Numbered from the stretch's first letter, positions 33,601 to 45,716 are shown. The stretch is 64,000 bases of DNA from Liolophura sinensis (GCF_032854445.1 NC_088298.1:5390160-5454159); one strand, 5' to 3'. Numbers and translations are program-made. The notes: generated by a model not told the origin, from the sequence alone.

Positions 33601-35335
33601 TTTTACTCTCCATGCTGTACGTCTATCACACTATCGTCGCTGCTCTGGTTTTACTCTCCATGCTGTACGTCTATCACATTGTCGTCGCTGCTCTGATTTT
33701 ACTCTCCATACTGTGCGTCTATCACACTGTCGCCGCTGCTCTAGTTCTACTCTTCATGCTGCACATCTATCACACTGTCGCCGCTGCTCTAGTTCTACTC
33801 TCCATGGTGCACATCTATCACACTGTCGCCGCTGCTCTAGTTCTACTCTCCATGCTGCACATCTATCACACTATCGTCGCTGCTCTAGTTCTACTCTCCA
33901 TGCTGCACATCTATCACACTGTCGCCGCTGCTTTAGTTCTACTCTCCATGATGCACATCTATCATACTGTCGTTGCTGCTCTGATTTTACTCACTTGCTA
34001 TACGTGTGTCAGACTGTATGTCTGTCACACTGTCGTCGCTGCTCTAGTTTTACTCTCCATGCTGTACGTCTATCAAACTATCGTCGCTGCTCTAGTAGTT
34101 TTACGCTCCACGCTGTACGTCTATCACACTGTCGCCGCTGCTCTAGTTCTACTCTCCATGCTGCACATCTATCACACTGTCGCCGCTGCTCTAGTTCTAC
34201 TCTCCATGGTGCACATCTATCATACTGTCGCCGCTGCTCTAGTTCTACTCTCCATGTTGCACATCTATCATACTATCGTCGCTGCTCTGATTTTACTCTC
34301 CATGCTATACGTGTGTCAGACTGTCGTCGCTGCCCTGATTTTACTCTCCATACTGTACGTCTGTCACACTGTCGTCGCTGCTCTGATTTTACTCTTCATA
34401 CTGTATGTCTATCACACTGTCGTTGCTGCTCTAGGTTTACTCTGCATACTGCACATATATCACACTAACGTCGCTGCTCTAGTTTTACTCTCCATGCTGT
34501 ATATCTATTACACTGTCGTCGCTGCTCTGATTTTACTCCCCACATTGTACGTCTATCACGCTGTCGTCGATGCTCTAGTTTTACTCTCCATGCTGCACAC
34601 CTATCACACTATCGTCGCTGCTCTAGTTTTACTGTCCATGCTATACGTGTGTCAGACTGTCGTCGCTGCTCTGATTTTACTCTCCATACTGTACGTCTGT
34701 CACACAGTCGTCGCTGCTGTAGTAGTTTTACTCTCCATGCTGTACGTGTATCACACACTCGTCGCCACTCTGGTTTTACTCTTCATGCTGTACGTCTATC
34801 ACACTGTCATCGTTGCTCTGGTTTTACTCTCCATGCTGTAACCTGTATCACACTGTCGTCGCTGCTCTGGTTTTACTCTCTATGCTGTATGTCTATCACA
34901 CTGTCCTCGCTGCTCTGGCTTTACTCTCTATGGTGTACGTCTATCATACCGTCGTCGCCGTTCTGGTTTTACTCTACATGCTGTATTTCTCTCACACTGT
35001 CGACGCTGCTCTAGTTTTACTCTTCATGCTGTACGTCTACCACACTGTCGTCGCTGCTCTGGTTTTACTCTCTATGCTGTATGTCTATCACACTTTCGTC
35101 ACTGGTCTGGTTTTACTGTCCATGCTGTACGTCTATCACACTGTCGTCGCCACTCTGGTTTTACTCTTCATGCTGTACGTCTATCACACTGTCCTCGCTG
35201 CTCTGGCTTTACTCTCTATGGTGTACGTCTATCATACTGTCGTCGCCACTCTGGTTTTACTCTCCATGCTGTATTTCTATCACACTGTCGACGCTGCTCT
35301 AGTTTTACATTCCATGCTGTACGTCAAGCTTTTTT
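33580..35335 (+). repeat. 48-bp satellite, about 36 units, reading as a hydrophobic frame
   Basis: The unit contains GTCGTCGCTGCTCTAGTTTT and ACTCTCCATGCTGTACGTC. Because 48 is a multiple of three and the unit has no stop in the main frame, the array gives a 461-codon frame (33,456-34,841) of repeated VAALVLLSMLYVYHT-like blocks, and further frames downstream to 35,385. Near-perfect periodicity, open alternative frames and relatedness to the non-coding repeat R1 argue against a gene. Confidence 0.9.
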
Positions 35336-35413
35336 ATTACGTACCATTGCCATTCCACAGCAGCCGTATTGTAACGCGAGACTAAATTTTGACCTTTAGA
35401 TAAGTAATTATTT

Positions 35414-35616
35414 GATAAAAAATATTTCACTTTTACGACGGCGGCCTGCATTGTGGTGGGAGGAAACCCAACAGAGCCCGAGGGAAACCCACGACCATCC
35501 GCAGGTCCTTGGCAGGCCTTCCGATGTACGACCAGAGAAGAAAACAGCATGAATGAGAGGCTATTGGGTCATTGCGCCGCCCTGGCATCCTAACCACCTC
35601 GGCCATGGAGGCCTCG
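35414..35616 (-). repeat. SINE family 1, degraded
   Basis: The tail is missing; the body from AAATATTTCACTTTTACGAC runs to the head GGCCATGGAGGCCTC. Confidence 0.85.
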
Positions 35617-37280
35617 GTTCGATTTTGAGGCGTGAAGTATACGAAAGGTGGAACCAGTCCTGTTGAAATAGTTATGTCGCAACAGTGGCAACTGTCTTTA
35701 AAACGTCATAATGTACAAAAACATTCCGGGCTTGAGCCAGTGAGTGTCGCACTGTCCAGAGATCTTAAATTGTATTAAAAGGTTTAGGGCCTAAAGCGTA
35801 TGGAGTAAAACTAAAGCAACGACGACAGTGTGTTATAAGTAGCATATGGTTACACGTAACCGGTGAAATACGGTCTCTTTAAACTCGATGTTTTCTTCTG
35901 TTTAGGTATAATAGCCCAGCGTATATATTTGACGGAAGTCACCGAAGCTGTTTGTTGTACTTGTAAAAGCATTTCATTAAAGGATTTTAAACTTTTCCTC
36001 CTATTAGCTTAAAACTACACAACTCTTATCATTATCTTTTCAAATCAGAGTTCAGATATGTGTTGATTGAAGGCAGAAACATGTTTCATTCTTCTGAGCT
36101 TAGCTTTCAGAAATACAAATCTATACTTTTCCATTCATGAACCTGGAGCTCGGTCTTTTCGTGTTTTCTGTTTTCAATGTACCAAAGCTATACGCTACAA
36201 AACCACGTTTTCTCTAATATTGCTGTAATTATGATTTCTCATCACATAATTATTCATGGATAATAAAGACTATAACGTCACAATCATCGGCAGCAAGCCG
36301 AACTTGGCTAACCTCTATTTTCAATTCGAGTCGGCAGCAATCTGCATCGTCCGGAAAAGATAAACTCGATAAACGAATAAAATTAGACCAACAAATTAAC
36401 AAATTGTTCAGGAGTCTTAACTTTAATTTGTGTGTTGATGATGAACAAAAAGAGACTACATGTATAATCCACTACTGTGAAAGAAGAGGATCTTAATTTT
36501 GGGAAGAACCTAGCGACAGAGTCACGTGATTTGAAAATGGCGGCTTGCGAAGTTCTGGTGTTGCCGGAGTGGGTGCGTCGGTTACATTTGTATTATTTGC
36601 GATGTTATAGTCTTTATTATTCCCATATAATGAGGTGATATGAATTCAGAATTACTTTAACATCATGGAACACTTCTTTGTGTCGCGTAAAACGTTGGGG
36701 CTACAAGGACAGCGCAGATGACAGGACCGGAGTTCCAGGGTAGTCAGTGTGACGATTTGGAGCGTTTGATGTGGAAGCTAAGCCAGGAACATGGCCAACC
36801 GATGTCAGGGCTATACATATATACACACATACGTAGCACCGCGAATTAAGTACGATTCTGTGACGTGGATGGGTGTTAAATAGGGGTATAGTTAGCGGGT
36901 ATTTATTTGAACTGTCTTTTTTTCTGGTGAAAACAAAATTCATTTAAATAGTGGAGAACATACGGAAAAAATCAGTGTCTGTGCGGAGCGCTCCTCTCTT
37001 CTCGATATTTCTAAGTTGCCTGTATTCTGGACGGATGTGTGGTGACTAACAAGTGAACAGTTATCCTCTGGGTATAATTACCATTACTTTGCACCTTCCA
37101 TTTCCCACCTAGTGAGGGTGTTTAAGTTGCTAACAACATTTCATAATGCAGACTAGTGGAAAGAACAGACGTGAATGCTGAATCACAGCATTGTGTGAAT
37201 CACTGATTATATAATTTTGTTTATTGTATGTATGGTTACAATTAACATCAATGTCATTAAAATTTGACAAATACACGAAA
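35617..37280. other. Intergenic, with a reversed R1 copy and a possible promoter
   Basis: 35,800-35,880 is an R1 copy on the minus strand (GGAGTAAAACTAAAGC, then GTAACCGGTGAAATAC). The promoter-like site at 36,523 is listed separately. No other gene evidence. Confidence 0.5.
36523..36640 (+). promoter_or_regulatory. Promoter-like site with E-box palindrome and ATGGCGGC start context
   Basis: A perfect TCACGTGA palindrome (36,523-36,530) sits 8 bases before AAAATGGCGGC. That pairing resembles animal housekeeping start regions. The ATG at 36,538 opens only 33 codons (MAACEVLVLPEW and on) before a stop. A GTGCGT after codon 12 could act as a donor. No following exon was found. Confidence 0.3.
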
Positions 37281-37500
37281 AGTTTATTTATTTATTTTAT
37301 TGGTGTTATACGCCGCATCCAGCAATATTTCACTTGTTTCATTGGGGCCAGTATTGTGGTGGGCGAAAACCGCGTAGAGTAAAAACCCACGACCACCCGC
37401 AGGTCGCTGATAGACCTTCCCACATATGACCAGAGAGGAAGAGGGCCTGAACTGCATATACTTGTACTCACAGCTAACCACAAAGCCATGGAGGCCCCAG
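37281..37500 (-). repeat. SINE family 1, degraded
   Basis: The tail GTTTATTTATTTATTTTATT leads to a diverged body, ending in the head sequence AGCCATGGAGGCCCC. Confidence 0.85.
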
Positions 37501-39754
37501 TTCTGGTTTTAGCAGAGACAAGGGCTTTACATATAAAAGATGTACATAAAAAGATATCATTCTTTATATGTCTACAAAACTTGCATACATTCGACAAAAT
37601 ACAAGACTGACACAATACAAAGGCTGAGCGGTCGGAAGGATACAACATCGATAAACTACACAGGACAACACTTTGATTTTGCCGACAAAATCTTTCCCAT
37701 CACTCTTAGCCGCGATATCACCAGACACCAGACATAAAAAGCTTTTTTAATGTTGGGTTCAAGATTTTTTTCTGCAGGCTATTAAAGTTTCTACTTAAAA
37801 GTATGCTAAGAGATCTAACACCATTTTCTACCACTTTTAAGTGAAAGTGATTTGGGGGAAAACGAGAGCGTTCGCTCATGTTAATTTTGCTCCCATATAG
37901 GCTTAAAAAAAGATAAATTTTTTTAACTTTTTTCTTGGGACGTAAAAAAGTCTTTAAAGCACAGTTTTCCTCAGGGCATCAGTGGTCAGTCCGGAAATTA
38001 CGTAGCCTGTTGCGGTGATGTCAGCAGTGTTAACTCAAAATAACTTTGTTAGGGGGAAGAGCCCGATTTGGGGGTTCTAAGCTGTTCCCGGTATGTTCAT
38101 CAGTGATGTCATTTTCGAATATTTCCGACCATTGACGGAAAATACGCATAAAATGCATTAAAAATATAAATATGTCTTAAAATAATTTTTATTCTAAAAT
38201 TGTTGCCATATGTGAGCGTGAAAGTAGAATCATTGGCAAAGGAAATTCCTCCAACACAAAGGACAGCGTTGGCGAACATCTGTTTGGTTAGCGAACCAAT
38301 TTAAAGAGATACATAACACATTCATCAGATACATAGCACATTCATCAGATACATAGCACATTCATCAGATATATAGCACATTCATCAGTTTCAAAATATT
38401 TCATGATGTTTGGCTGTAACAAGTTACTTCCCTTTGACCGCTAATAGAGGAAAACGCAAGGTTTTTGTTGTAAAACTCAAGGAAGTCAGTTCTAGCAGAA
38501 TTCCTATAAGCGCATCGAATGTCGATTGTTTTAAATTTATAATGATGTAAGTCTTTTTTAAATTTCCTTGTGAGATTTTAATCGTCGCTCTACACGTTTG
38601 GCATGCAGAAGTACACACATAAACTAGCTGCAAGAAAGATCTGAAACCGATTTGATTTTTTGTCAAAATTTTAAACTTCATAAGGAAGCCGCGGAAGTTC
38701 AAAATGGGACAGATTTGGCGTAGAATAAGTTTTTACACGTCTGATAATTTAACTTATGATCCATAACTAAGCATTTAAATTTTATGTTAGATTCGGAAAG
38801 ACTTAATTTGTGAAAACGAAAGCGGAATATCTTACAAAACAAGCGGTACCATTAACCCGTGTTACAACGACGTAAATAAGCATGGTGCAAATAGTGAAAT
38901 TAGAAAACATAACATGTGTGAAACAGATCAAGTTATAAATGGTGGTAGATGACACGTATCAGTTTTACATGTAAGTTAACAAATTGACGACATCATTAAA
39001 AAGAGAAACCAGTTATAGCCGAATTGGCAAATTCAAGTGTCTCGTGAACTCAAACAGGTTTGGACGAGACAAGATTTAGGCTTTCACACGAAATAACGCG
39101 ACTAAAAGGCGTGATTGTACCGTAGTAGCTAGAATGAATATACATATGGATAAAACTGGGTTTAAGTTCTCAGCTTTCTTTTCAAAATGGTTATAGACTA
39201 CAGTTTTACTTACGTCTTAGCCCTCAGTCCAGAAATTAATTAAGGTGTTGCAGTGACGTCAATGGTGATGGCTGTCGAGAAGGGAAGAGCCCGAATTGTC
39301 GGGCGCTACGCTGGTTCCGCGTTCCCAGTTTGTTCATTGATGACGACATTTCCGAATATTCACGAGGTTATTAAGCAATATAAAATATAGTATGCCGCAA
39401 AAATGAAAGTTTCTTCCCTCATTTTTTTTTTTTGGCATAACTTTTCTTATTGTCCTATTGTTCTATACTGTCCTTTTTATAGTACGATTTCATCTATCCT
39501 TAAATGATTGGCCTTACCTAGCGCAATCCAGCCTAATACATTACCGTCGACGAGAGTTCGCTTTTCACAAAGACAACATAATGAACGTGTGTCTCGCCTT
39601 TATCTTGTGTCGACTCACGGTTATTTATTTTTTTAGTTTAATTTTAGTTGGTCGTTATGTCTGGGGTCCTAAACGCATGGCGTTCCGATGGGGGAAATGG
39701 TAGCAACGAGAGACAAGTCTCTTTAAAAGTCTTTTAAAAGAAAGCACCTTTATC
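37501..39754. other. Intergenic, one short tandem repeat
   Basis: A roughly 20-base unit (ACATAGCACATTCATCAGAT) occurs four times at 38,310-38,392. An open frame on the minus strand at 38,424-38,702 (92 codons) matches nothing I know and has no supporting signals. Confidence 0.5.
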
Positions 39755-40003
39755 AGTCATATGACGACGAAGAGTCATTTGGTGTACATATACTGTGTCT
39801 TCTTTTGACAGGGTGAGCCCATGTTGCTAAATTGCTGCCGCCACCGAAGTATGAGGCATGACACCTCACCTAGTCACATTACACTGGCAGCTTATTAACT
39901 AGCCCTTTTTCCATGCTCTAACCTCTCAGAGCTGAGCACGGAGCAAGGCAGCAACTATTACCATCTTTAAGGTCTTTGATATGAGCCGACTGGGTTTTGA
40001 TCC
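39755..40003 (-). repeat. SINE family 2, copy lacking the tRNA head
   Basis: Shares TGTACATATACTGTGTCTTC, GAAGTA, GACACC and GTCTTTGATATGA with the adjacent copy at 40,010-40,330, in the same order and orientation. It ends just short of the head. Confidence 0.7.
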
Positions 40004-40009
40004 ACAGTT

Positions 40010-40330
40010 TTCCAATCATTTGACGACGAGAGTCATTTGGTTTGTGTACATATACTGTGTCTTCTTGTGGTAGGGCGATTCCATGAGGCCAAAGTTCTGC
40101 CTTCACTGAAGTAGCATGCCGACGACACCAGACATGACACCCTACCCACTCACAAACTGACACGGACCATCCAGTCATGTTTCCTTGCTCGAACCTCTTA
40201 CTGATGAGCGCCAAGCGGGCAGCAGCAAGTACCATTTTTAAAGTCTTTGGTATGACCCGACCCAGGTTTGATCCCCCAAGGTCTCCAGACTTCGAGGCGG
40301 ACGTTCTAGCCATTAGGCCAACGAAGCGGT
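40010..40330 (-). repeat. SINE family 2, full length, tRNA-derived
   Basis: On the minus strand it begins CGTTGGCCTAATGGCTAGAA (A box) and has GGGGGATCAAACCTGGGTC (B box) at tRNA-like spacing. The rest of the body is shared with the neighbouring copy. It shares no body sequence with SINE family 1. Confidence 0.75.
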
Positions 40331-40526
40331 ACCCAGAAAAATGCATTTGGAACTTTGGATTCTGTGGATACCTTGTCTGACCAGCTGATGCCACATCAGG
40401 TTTTTTCTACTCAGCAAACATACAACGCTTGATTTCATCATTTGGGTTGCATATACATATAAATCTATGAATCCACTCGCCACACGAACTTTGAAACGAA
40501 CTGAAACGAACAAGAAAAAAATGGAT

Positions 40527-40830
40527 ATGACGTCACTGATACACTCTGGGTCACGAATGACCACTGTAGATCTTGGATATGACGTCACTGAAACCATCTG
40601 GGTAACCAATGACCACTGTAGATCCTGCATGTGACGTCACCGATACCCTCTGGGTCACGAAAGACCACCGTAGATTCTAGATGTGACGTCACTAATACCC
40701 TGTGGGTCACGAATGACCACCGTAGATTCTGGATGTGACGTCACTAATACCCTGTGGGTAAGCAATGACCACTGTAGATCCTGGATGTGACGTCACTGAA
40801 CCATCTGGGTAACCAATGACCACCGTAGAT
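40527..40830. repeat. About 51-bp tandem array carrying CRE palindromes, 6 units
   Basis: Each unit contains ATGACGTCACT or GTGACGTCACT, then a CTGGGTMAC-type stretch and AATGACCACTGTAGAT. TGACGTCA is the full cAMP response element palindrome, so six consensus CREs lie at regular spacing. Whether any gene uses them is unknown. Confidence 0.85.
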
Positions 40831-40889
40831 GTTTTAAATGTTTTAAAACCATTCTACTGTGTTGGAAAGATTCTGAAAATAAATCGAAC

Positions 40890-40915
40890 TATAATATAAT
40901 ATAATATAATATAAT
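40890..40915. repeat. (ATAAT)n microsatellite
   Basis: Five-base units repeated about five times. Confidence 0.8.
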
Positions 40916-41368
40916 CCTTATTTCACAAACTTATCGTAGATTTTAGGTAGTTTTTACATCTACTACAACCATGACAGAACTGGTCTAAAAATTGTGTCTG
41001 ATTGTGGTATGCACGGCATCGTCGTGTTGAGGGGAAAATGGTTCCGTCGGGGCGGCTTACTTGCCTTCGGTAGGTCGTCTCATTGAAGCAGCACTAGATT
41101 AATCCGTCCTACAACAAGAAGGCACATTACATGCACTCTAAGGGCTCCTTCGTCGTCATGTGACTGAAAAATGGCTAAGTACGAGGTTATACCCCAACAC
41201 TCACTCAGTCACTCACTCATACTGATGTTCTAGAAAAGAGATAGGCTCCGAAATATGCAAGTTTTATTTTCAAAGCTGTGGGAAATTATTTATGTAGGAT
41301 CCATAGAGTTTAAGCCACATCATTGCGGCAATAGTCCCCTGTGAATTGATCATCGTTGATTAGAATAG

Positions 41369-42175
41369 CCTGAAACAGCTCTCATTGCCTTGGCGCAAAT
41401 CGTTCACAAGAGTCTGAAACAGCTCTCATTGCCTTGGCGCAAATCGTTCACAATAGCCTGAAACAGCTTTCATTGCCTTGGCGCAAATCGTTCACAAGAA
41501 ACAGCTCTCACTGCCTTGGCGCAAATCGTTCACAATAGCCTGAAACAGCTCTCAATGCCTTGGCGCAAATCGTTCACAAGAGTCTGAAACAGCTCTCACT
41601 GCCTTGGCGCAAATCGTTCACAAGAGTCTGAAACAGCTCTCATTGCCTTGGCGCAAATCGTTCACAATAGCCTGAAACAGCTCTCATTGCCTTGGCGCAA
41701 ATCGTTCACAAGAGTCTGAAACAGCTCTCATTGCCTTGGCGCAAATCGTTCACAATAGCCTGAAACAGCTCTCATTGCCTTGGCGCAAATCGTTCACAAG
41801 AGTCTGAAACAGCTCTCATTGCCTTGGCGCAAATCGTTCACAATAGCCTGAAACAGCTTTCATTGCCTTGGCGCAAATCGTTCACAAGAAACAGCTCTCA
41901 CTGCCTTGGCGCAAATCGTTCACAATAGCCTGAAACAGCTCTCAATGCCTTGGCGCAAATCGTTCACAAGAGTCTGAAACAGCTCTCATTGCCTTGGTGC
42001 AAATCGTTCACAAGAGTCTGAAACAGCTCTCATTGCCTTGGCGCAAATCGTTCACAATAGTCTGAAACAGCTCTCATTGCCTTGGCGCAAATCGTTCACA
42101 ATAGCCTGAAACAGCTCTCATTGCCTTGGCGCAAATCGTTCACAAGAAACAGCTCTCACTGCCTTGGCGCATATC
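41369..42175. repeat. 44-bp satellite, about 19 units with higher-order structure
   Basis: The unit contains CTGAAACAGCTCTCATTGCC and TTGGCGCAAATCGTTCACAA. Most units are 44 bases; several shortened units begin CAAGAAACAGCTCTCACTGCC, and the long and short types recur in blocks, which indicates duplication of multi-unit segments. Confidence 0.95.
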
Positions 42176-42221
42176 GTTCCATGGGATGGAGTAGCCATTT
42201 AAATTAATTTTGTGTGTATGT

Positions 42222-42480
42222 AATGATGCGATGCATGTCTAATAAATTTATTTCAATGTAAATTCGTTGTTTATATCCAAACATATGCATTTAATCTGAA
42301 TTATGATGATATTTATGAATATATTAAAATGTAAATATGATCCAATTCCATGTTGAACACATTTGTTAGCGGAGAAAAAAATTCTAGTGCCAATATGTTT
42401 ATTAACCATGTGTTATTTCCTGATTTATAATACTATTACTCCCAGACAGGATATACGCCAAGAGATGACCCCAAATACAG
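42222..42480. repeat. Dispersed repeat, copy 2 (paralogous to 18,222-18,480)
   Basis: GATGCATGTCTAATAAA, TTTAATCTGAATTATGATG, TTGAACACATTTGTTAGC and CCCCAAATAC in the same order as copy 1. It starts directly after the 44-bp satellite. Confidence 0.8.
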
Positions 42481-43340
42481 ATGTGTGAAGCAGATCAATG
42501 ATATTTTTTTCGTTAAGTCAGGGAACGGGTCCTGTCTTCAGGGGATGAAAGGCGCTTCCTTTAGACCCAAACGACATCGTGGAATATTGAACAGGCTGTG
42601 CATATAAGAAGGCGTCTGACAGGATACATAAAATTTCAATGGCGAACGAGGAATATATGAAGCCAGCTTCTGAGTTCACGCATTTATTTATGCTTGCTCG
42701 GGCTTTTACGTCGTGCTAACGTATTTTTCAGTCTATATTTACAGAAAAAGACCAGACACTTGCCACCCACTATACAGAGGCTCAATATCAAACTGTAACC
42801 CCATTAGATCCCCATTAGTAGTCACCACGCATGCTCTTAATCCAATGACGAATGGCTTGGTCGAAAACCGGAAGAAAGGTAGAAAAACCGGAACGGACTT
42901 TGAGAAACTTTGTAAGCATGGTGTGAGTGTGCGTGAGAAGAATAGCTCACGTTTGTAAAAGGGTTGTTTGATTTGGAAGAAACAAAGCTCTAGAAATCCC
43001 AACGCTAATGTATAGGGTCTGTTGTTTGCGCGATTGTTTTTATTGTTTACGTGTCAGTGTAAATGCAGTGATGTAAAGCGAGTGTAAAGGGCTGCAGCGC
43101 TTTACGAAGTAGGGTCCATTTCTGAACTTCAGCGATTTTTAAAAAAAATTTCACTAACACCGTGAGTAACCATGGGGGATTACATGGTCTGTTGAATCCT
43201 GACCGTCGAACAAAATATTAGGACGTTTATTTAGCTCAGTGTACTTGTTGGGGCGAAGTTTTAGCAATACACAGTATGTGGTTATCTCCTATGGTGTCGT
43301 TCACTCTAAGATGAAAGTCATCAGCTTTGGGTTGTTCTCT
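42481..43340. other. Intergenic, nothing recognised
   Basis: Overlapping short frames on both strands at 42,713-43,002 have no family resemblance. Confidence 0.4.
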
Positions 43341-43568
43341 TGATTTATTTATGTATTTATTTGATTGGGGTTTTACGCCGTGCTCAAGAATATTTTACTT
43401 ATACGACGGCGCCCAGCATTATGGTGGGAGGAAACCTGGCAGGAGAAAACCTACGACCATCTGTAGGTTTCTGGCAGACCATCCCACGTGAGCTGGACTC
43501 ACAGAGAACGCATTAGTGAGAGGCTTTTGGATCATTGCGCCGCGCTGGCTCGCTAACAACCCGGCCAC
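43341..43568 (-). repeat. SINE family 1, internally deleted
   Basis: Tail and body intact; a short gap precedes the head. Confidence 0.87.
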
Positions 43569-44026
43569 TTGCTCTTGATTCACGGGGGAAAGTAATAACA
43601 CTGCCACTGGCTATTTAGGTTGTTGATACACTATAAATTCCTGCACTGCTTCATTGCAACTAGTTAGGTGCAATTACATCAAAATTTTGTCGGTTTTGGA
43701 TAGAATTGAAAACTTTCTGCCCAGGGTTACTACCCACCCCGCACCAGGATAACCACATGCTATATCTTCACTTACAGCAATCATGGCTCAACAAATGGCG
43801 GTCCTGCTTGGTTGATTCTTTTTTTATATGTTGGAGAGGCAAGTGAAAGCTGCATGTGGTGGTATGACATGGCACCATGTGAATTTTAGCATCAGGAGAC
43901 TTTTAATCGCCATAAATGTGCTCTTTTGGTACAGGCTTTTGTTCAAATTCACACAGCCGAACAATGGCAGAGACGGATACAAGCAGTTCCTGCGTCATGG
44001 GGAACGTGGTTAACAGAAGCTCGTGG

Positions 44027-44296
44027 GTTATTATTTATTTTATTCGACTGGTGTTTTACGCCGTACTCAAGAATATTTCACTTATACGACGGCGGCAAGC
44101 ATTATGGTGGGTGGAAACCGGGTAGAGCCCGGGGGAAACCCACGACCATCCGCAGGTTGCTGACAGACCTTCTCACTTACGGTCGGAGAGGAAGCCAGCA
44201 TGAGTTGGACTTGAACTCACAGCGACCGCATTGGTAAGAGACTCCTGGGTCATTACGCTGCGCTAGCGCTATCAACTGAGCCACGGAGGAGGCCCC
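44027..44296 (-). repeat. SINE family 1, full length
   Basis: Well preserved in reverse; the head ends ATCAACTGAGCCACGGAGG. Confidence 0.92.
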
Positions 44297-45515
44297 TATA
44301 GAAGCTCATGGGAGCCGTGTATGTTCACGTGGTGGATTAAGTCTGCACGAAGGAAGGTATATGCGTCTGTCGCCTAGGGGTGGGAACTCTTTACAGCGCA
44401 TGTGTCGCTCTCTACGTTCGCTTTATATCCCTACCATCACTAGACAAGCTTGAACTTTGAAATCTGTGCAACGCACGTAGGCTCATTAAGGCTTAACCTC
44501 TTCACTGGTTGTCCTTGCGCGAACGTATGGTCAACATTCATTTATCAATAAAACTGTGTCAGGCGATCGTTCGAAAAAAGTTGAACATACTTTATATAAA
44601 GGGAATGGACGTTTATCTAGTATTAATAGAAACGAAAGTTGAGACAGGGACTTTATATTTTCTGACATCGCTTCCCGCCTCATCGCTGTGCTATGAGTGA
44701 CCTTAGCGTTGTTAGAGATTTTTGTACAAAATTTGTTATTGGTGGCAGGGATGTAAAGCGAACGTCGGGAGCGACGCATACTCAGTAAGAAGTGTGCTGT
44801 GGCATCGGGAATTAGCATACATCTGAACCGGCAATTGCCATTTTGCGTTTACACAGTCAAAAATGGTGGACTAAGCTGAGCCGTCAGTTAGGTCACTAAA
44901 ACTGACGGATCAAAGAAAGCTGTCCTAAATGGAGTCGGCCTGGTTTAGGTCACCTTTTCACGTTAGTATAATCATTCGAGCCGGTTATTCCATCAAATGC
45001 CTTCACTTTACAATTTGAAGTTTTACAATTCTCTTGTAAGTAAACATGAACGGAGCGATTTGCGTCTAATTCCACAGCACAATGGCGTCTAATTTCACTT
45101 GACCGGGCTGTGGGAAGGGTGTTCATCGTGTTGAATTAGATCACCACGTTGGGTATATATTGCAAATCAAAGAGCAATCGAGATACACATCGGCAACAAG
45201 CCACATTGTTTTGTAGCAAATGAACATCCGAATGGAGCGAAAATCACGATCATCTTCACACCAAATTCTTTACGACTTCCGTCATCCCTTAATCCGGACC
45301 TAAGAAGTCCAAAACTGAATTAAATTCATCGAAATTTACATTGGGTCATTTTCAGTTGGCGATAACATCTGTAATGGTAAGAAACATGACACTTTGATAC
45401 AAGCAAACGCACACGCAGAGGTTTCATGTTTTAAAGTTGTAGAAATATAAAAAGGTAAGGGAATATGTTTAGATCGATTTAATAAACCCGCCTTACATCT
45501 TTCGCTGACTTCTAG
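44297..45515. other. Intergenic, nothing recognised
   Basis: No exon, RNA gene or known element could be supported. Confidence 0.4.
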
Positions 45516-45716
45516 AGCCTATGAGAGATACGAGTTCTCGGAAATTCCGCGTGGGGGCGCTCGCGGATATACCGGAAGTTGGGATTAGAACCCTGTCCAT
45601 ACTTGGTATTCGCGCATGAACGTTGGGCGAAAGAAGCGTTTTCTAACCCCAACTTCCCGTATATGCGCGAGCGCCCACACGCGGAACTCCCGAGAGCTCA
45701 TTGATGTCATAGGCCC
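45516..45716. repeat. Imperfect inverted repeat, about 75-base arms, 50-base loop
   Basis: The left arm includes TTCCGCGTGGGGGCGCTCGC and GGAAGTTGGGATTAGAA. The reverse complement of the right arm includes TTCCGCGTGTGGGCGCTCGC and GGAAGTTGGGGTTAGAA. The outermost bases CCTATGA...TCATAGG are also inverted. The arms are GC-rich against AT-rich surroundings. It could be a foldback transposon or MITE. Confidence 0.75.

Noticed and set aside
33456-34841. A 461-codon frame of hydrophobic repeats resembling a multi-pass membrane protein
   Set aside because: Perfect 48-base periodicity, open alternative frames and relation to a dispersed non-coding repeat indicate a satellite.
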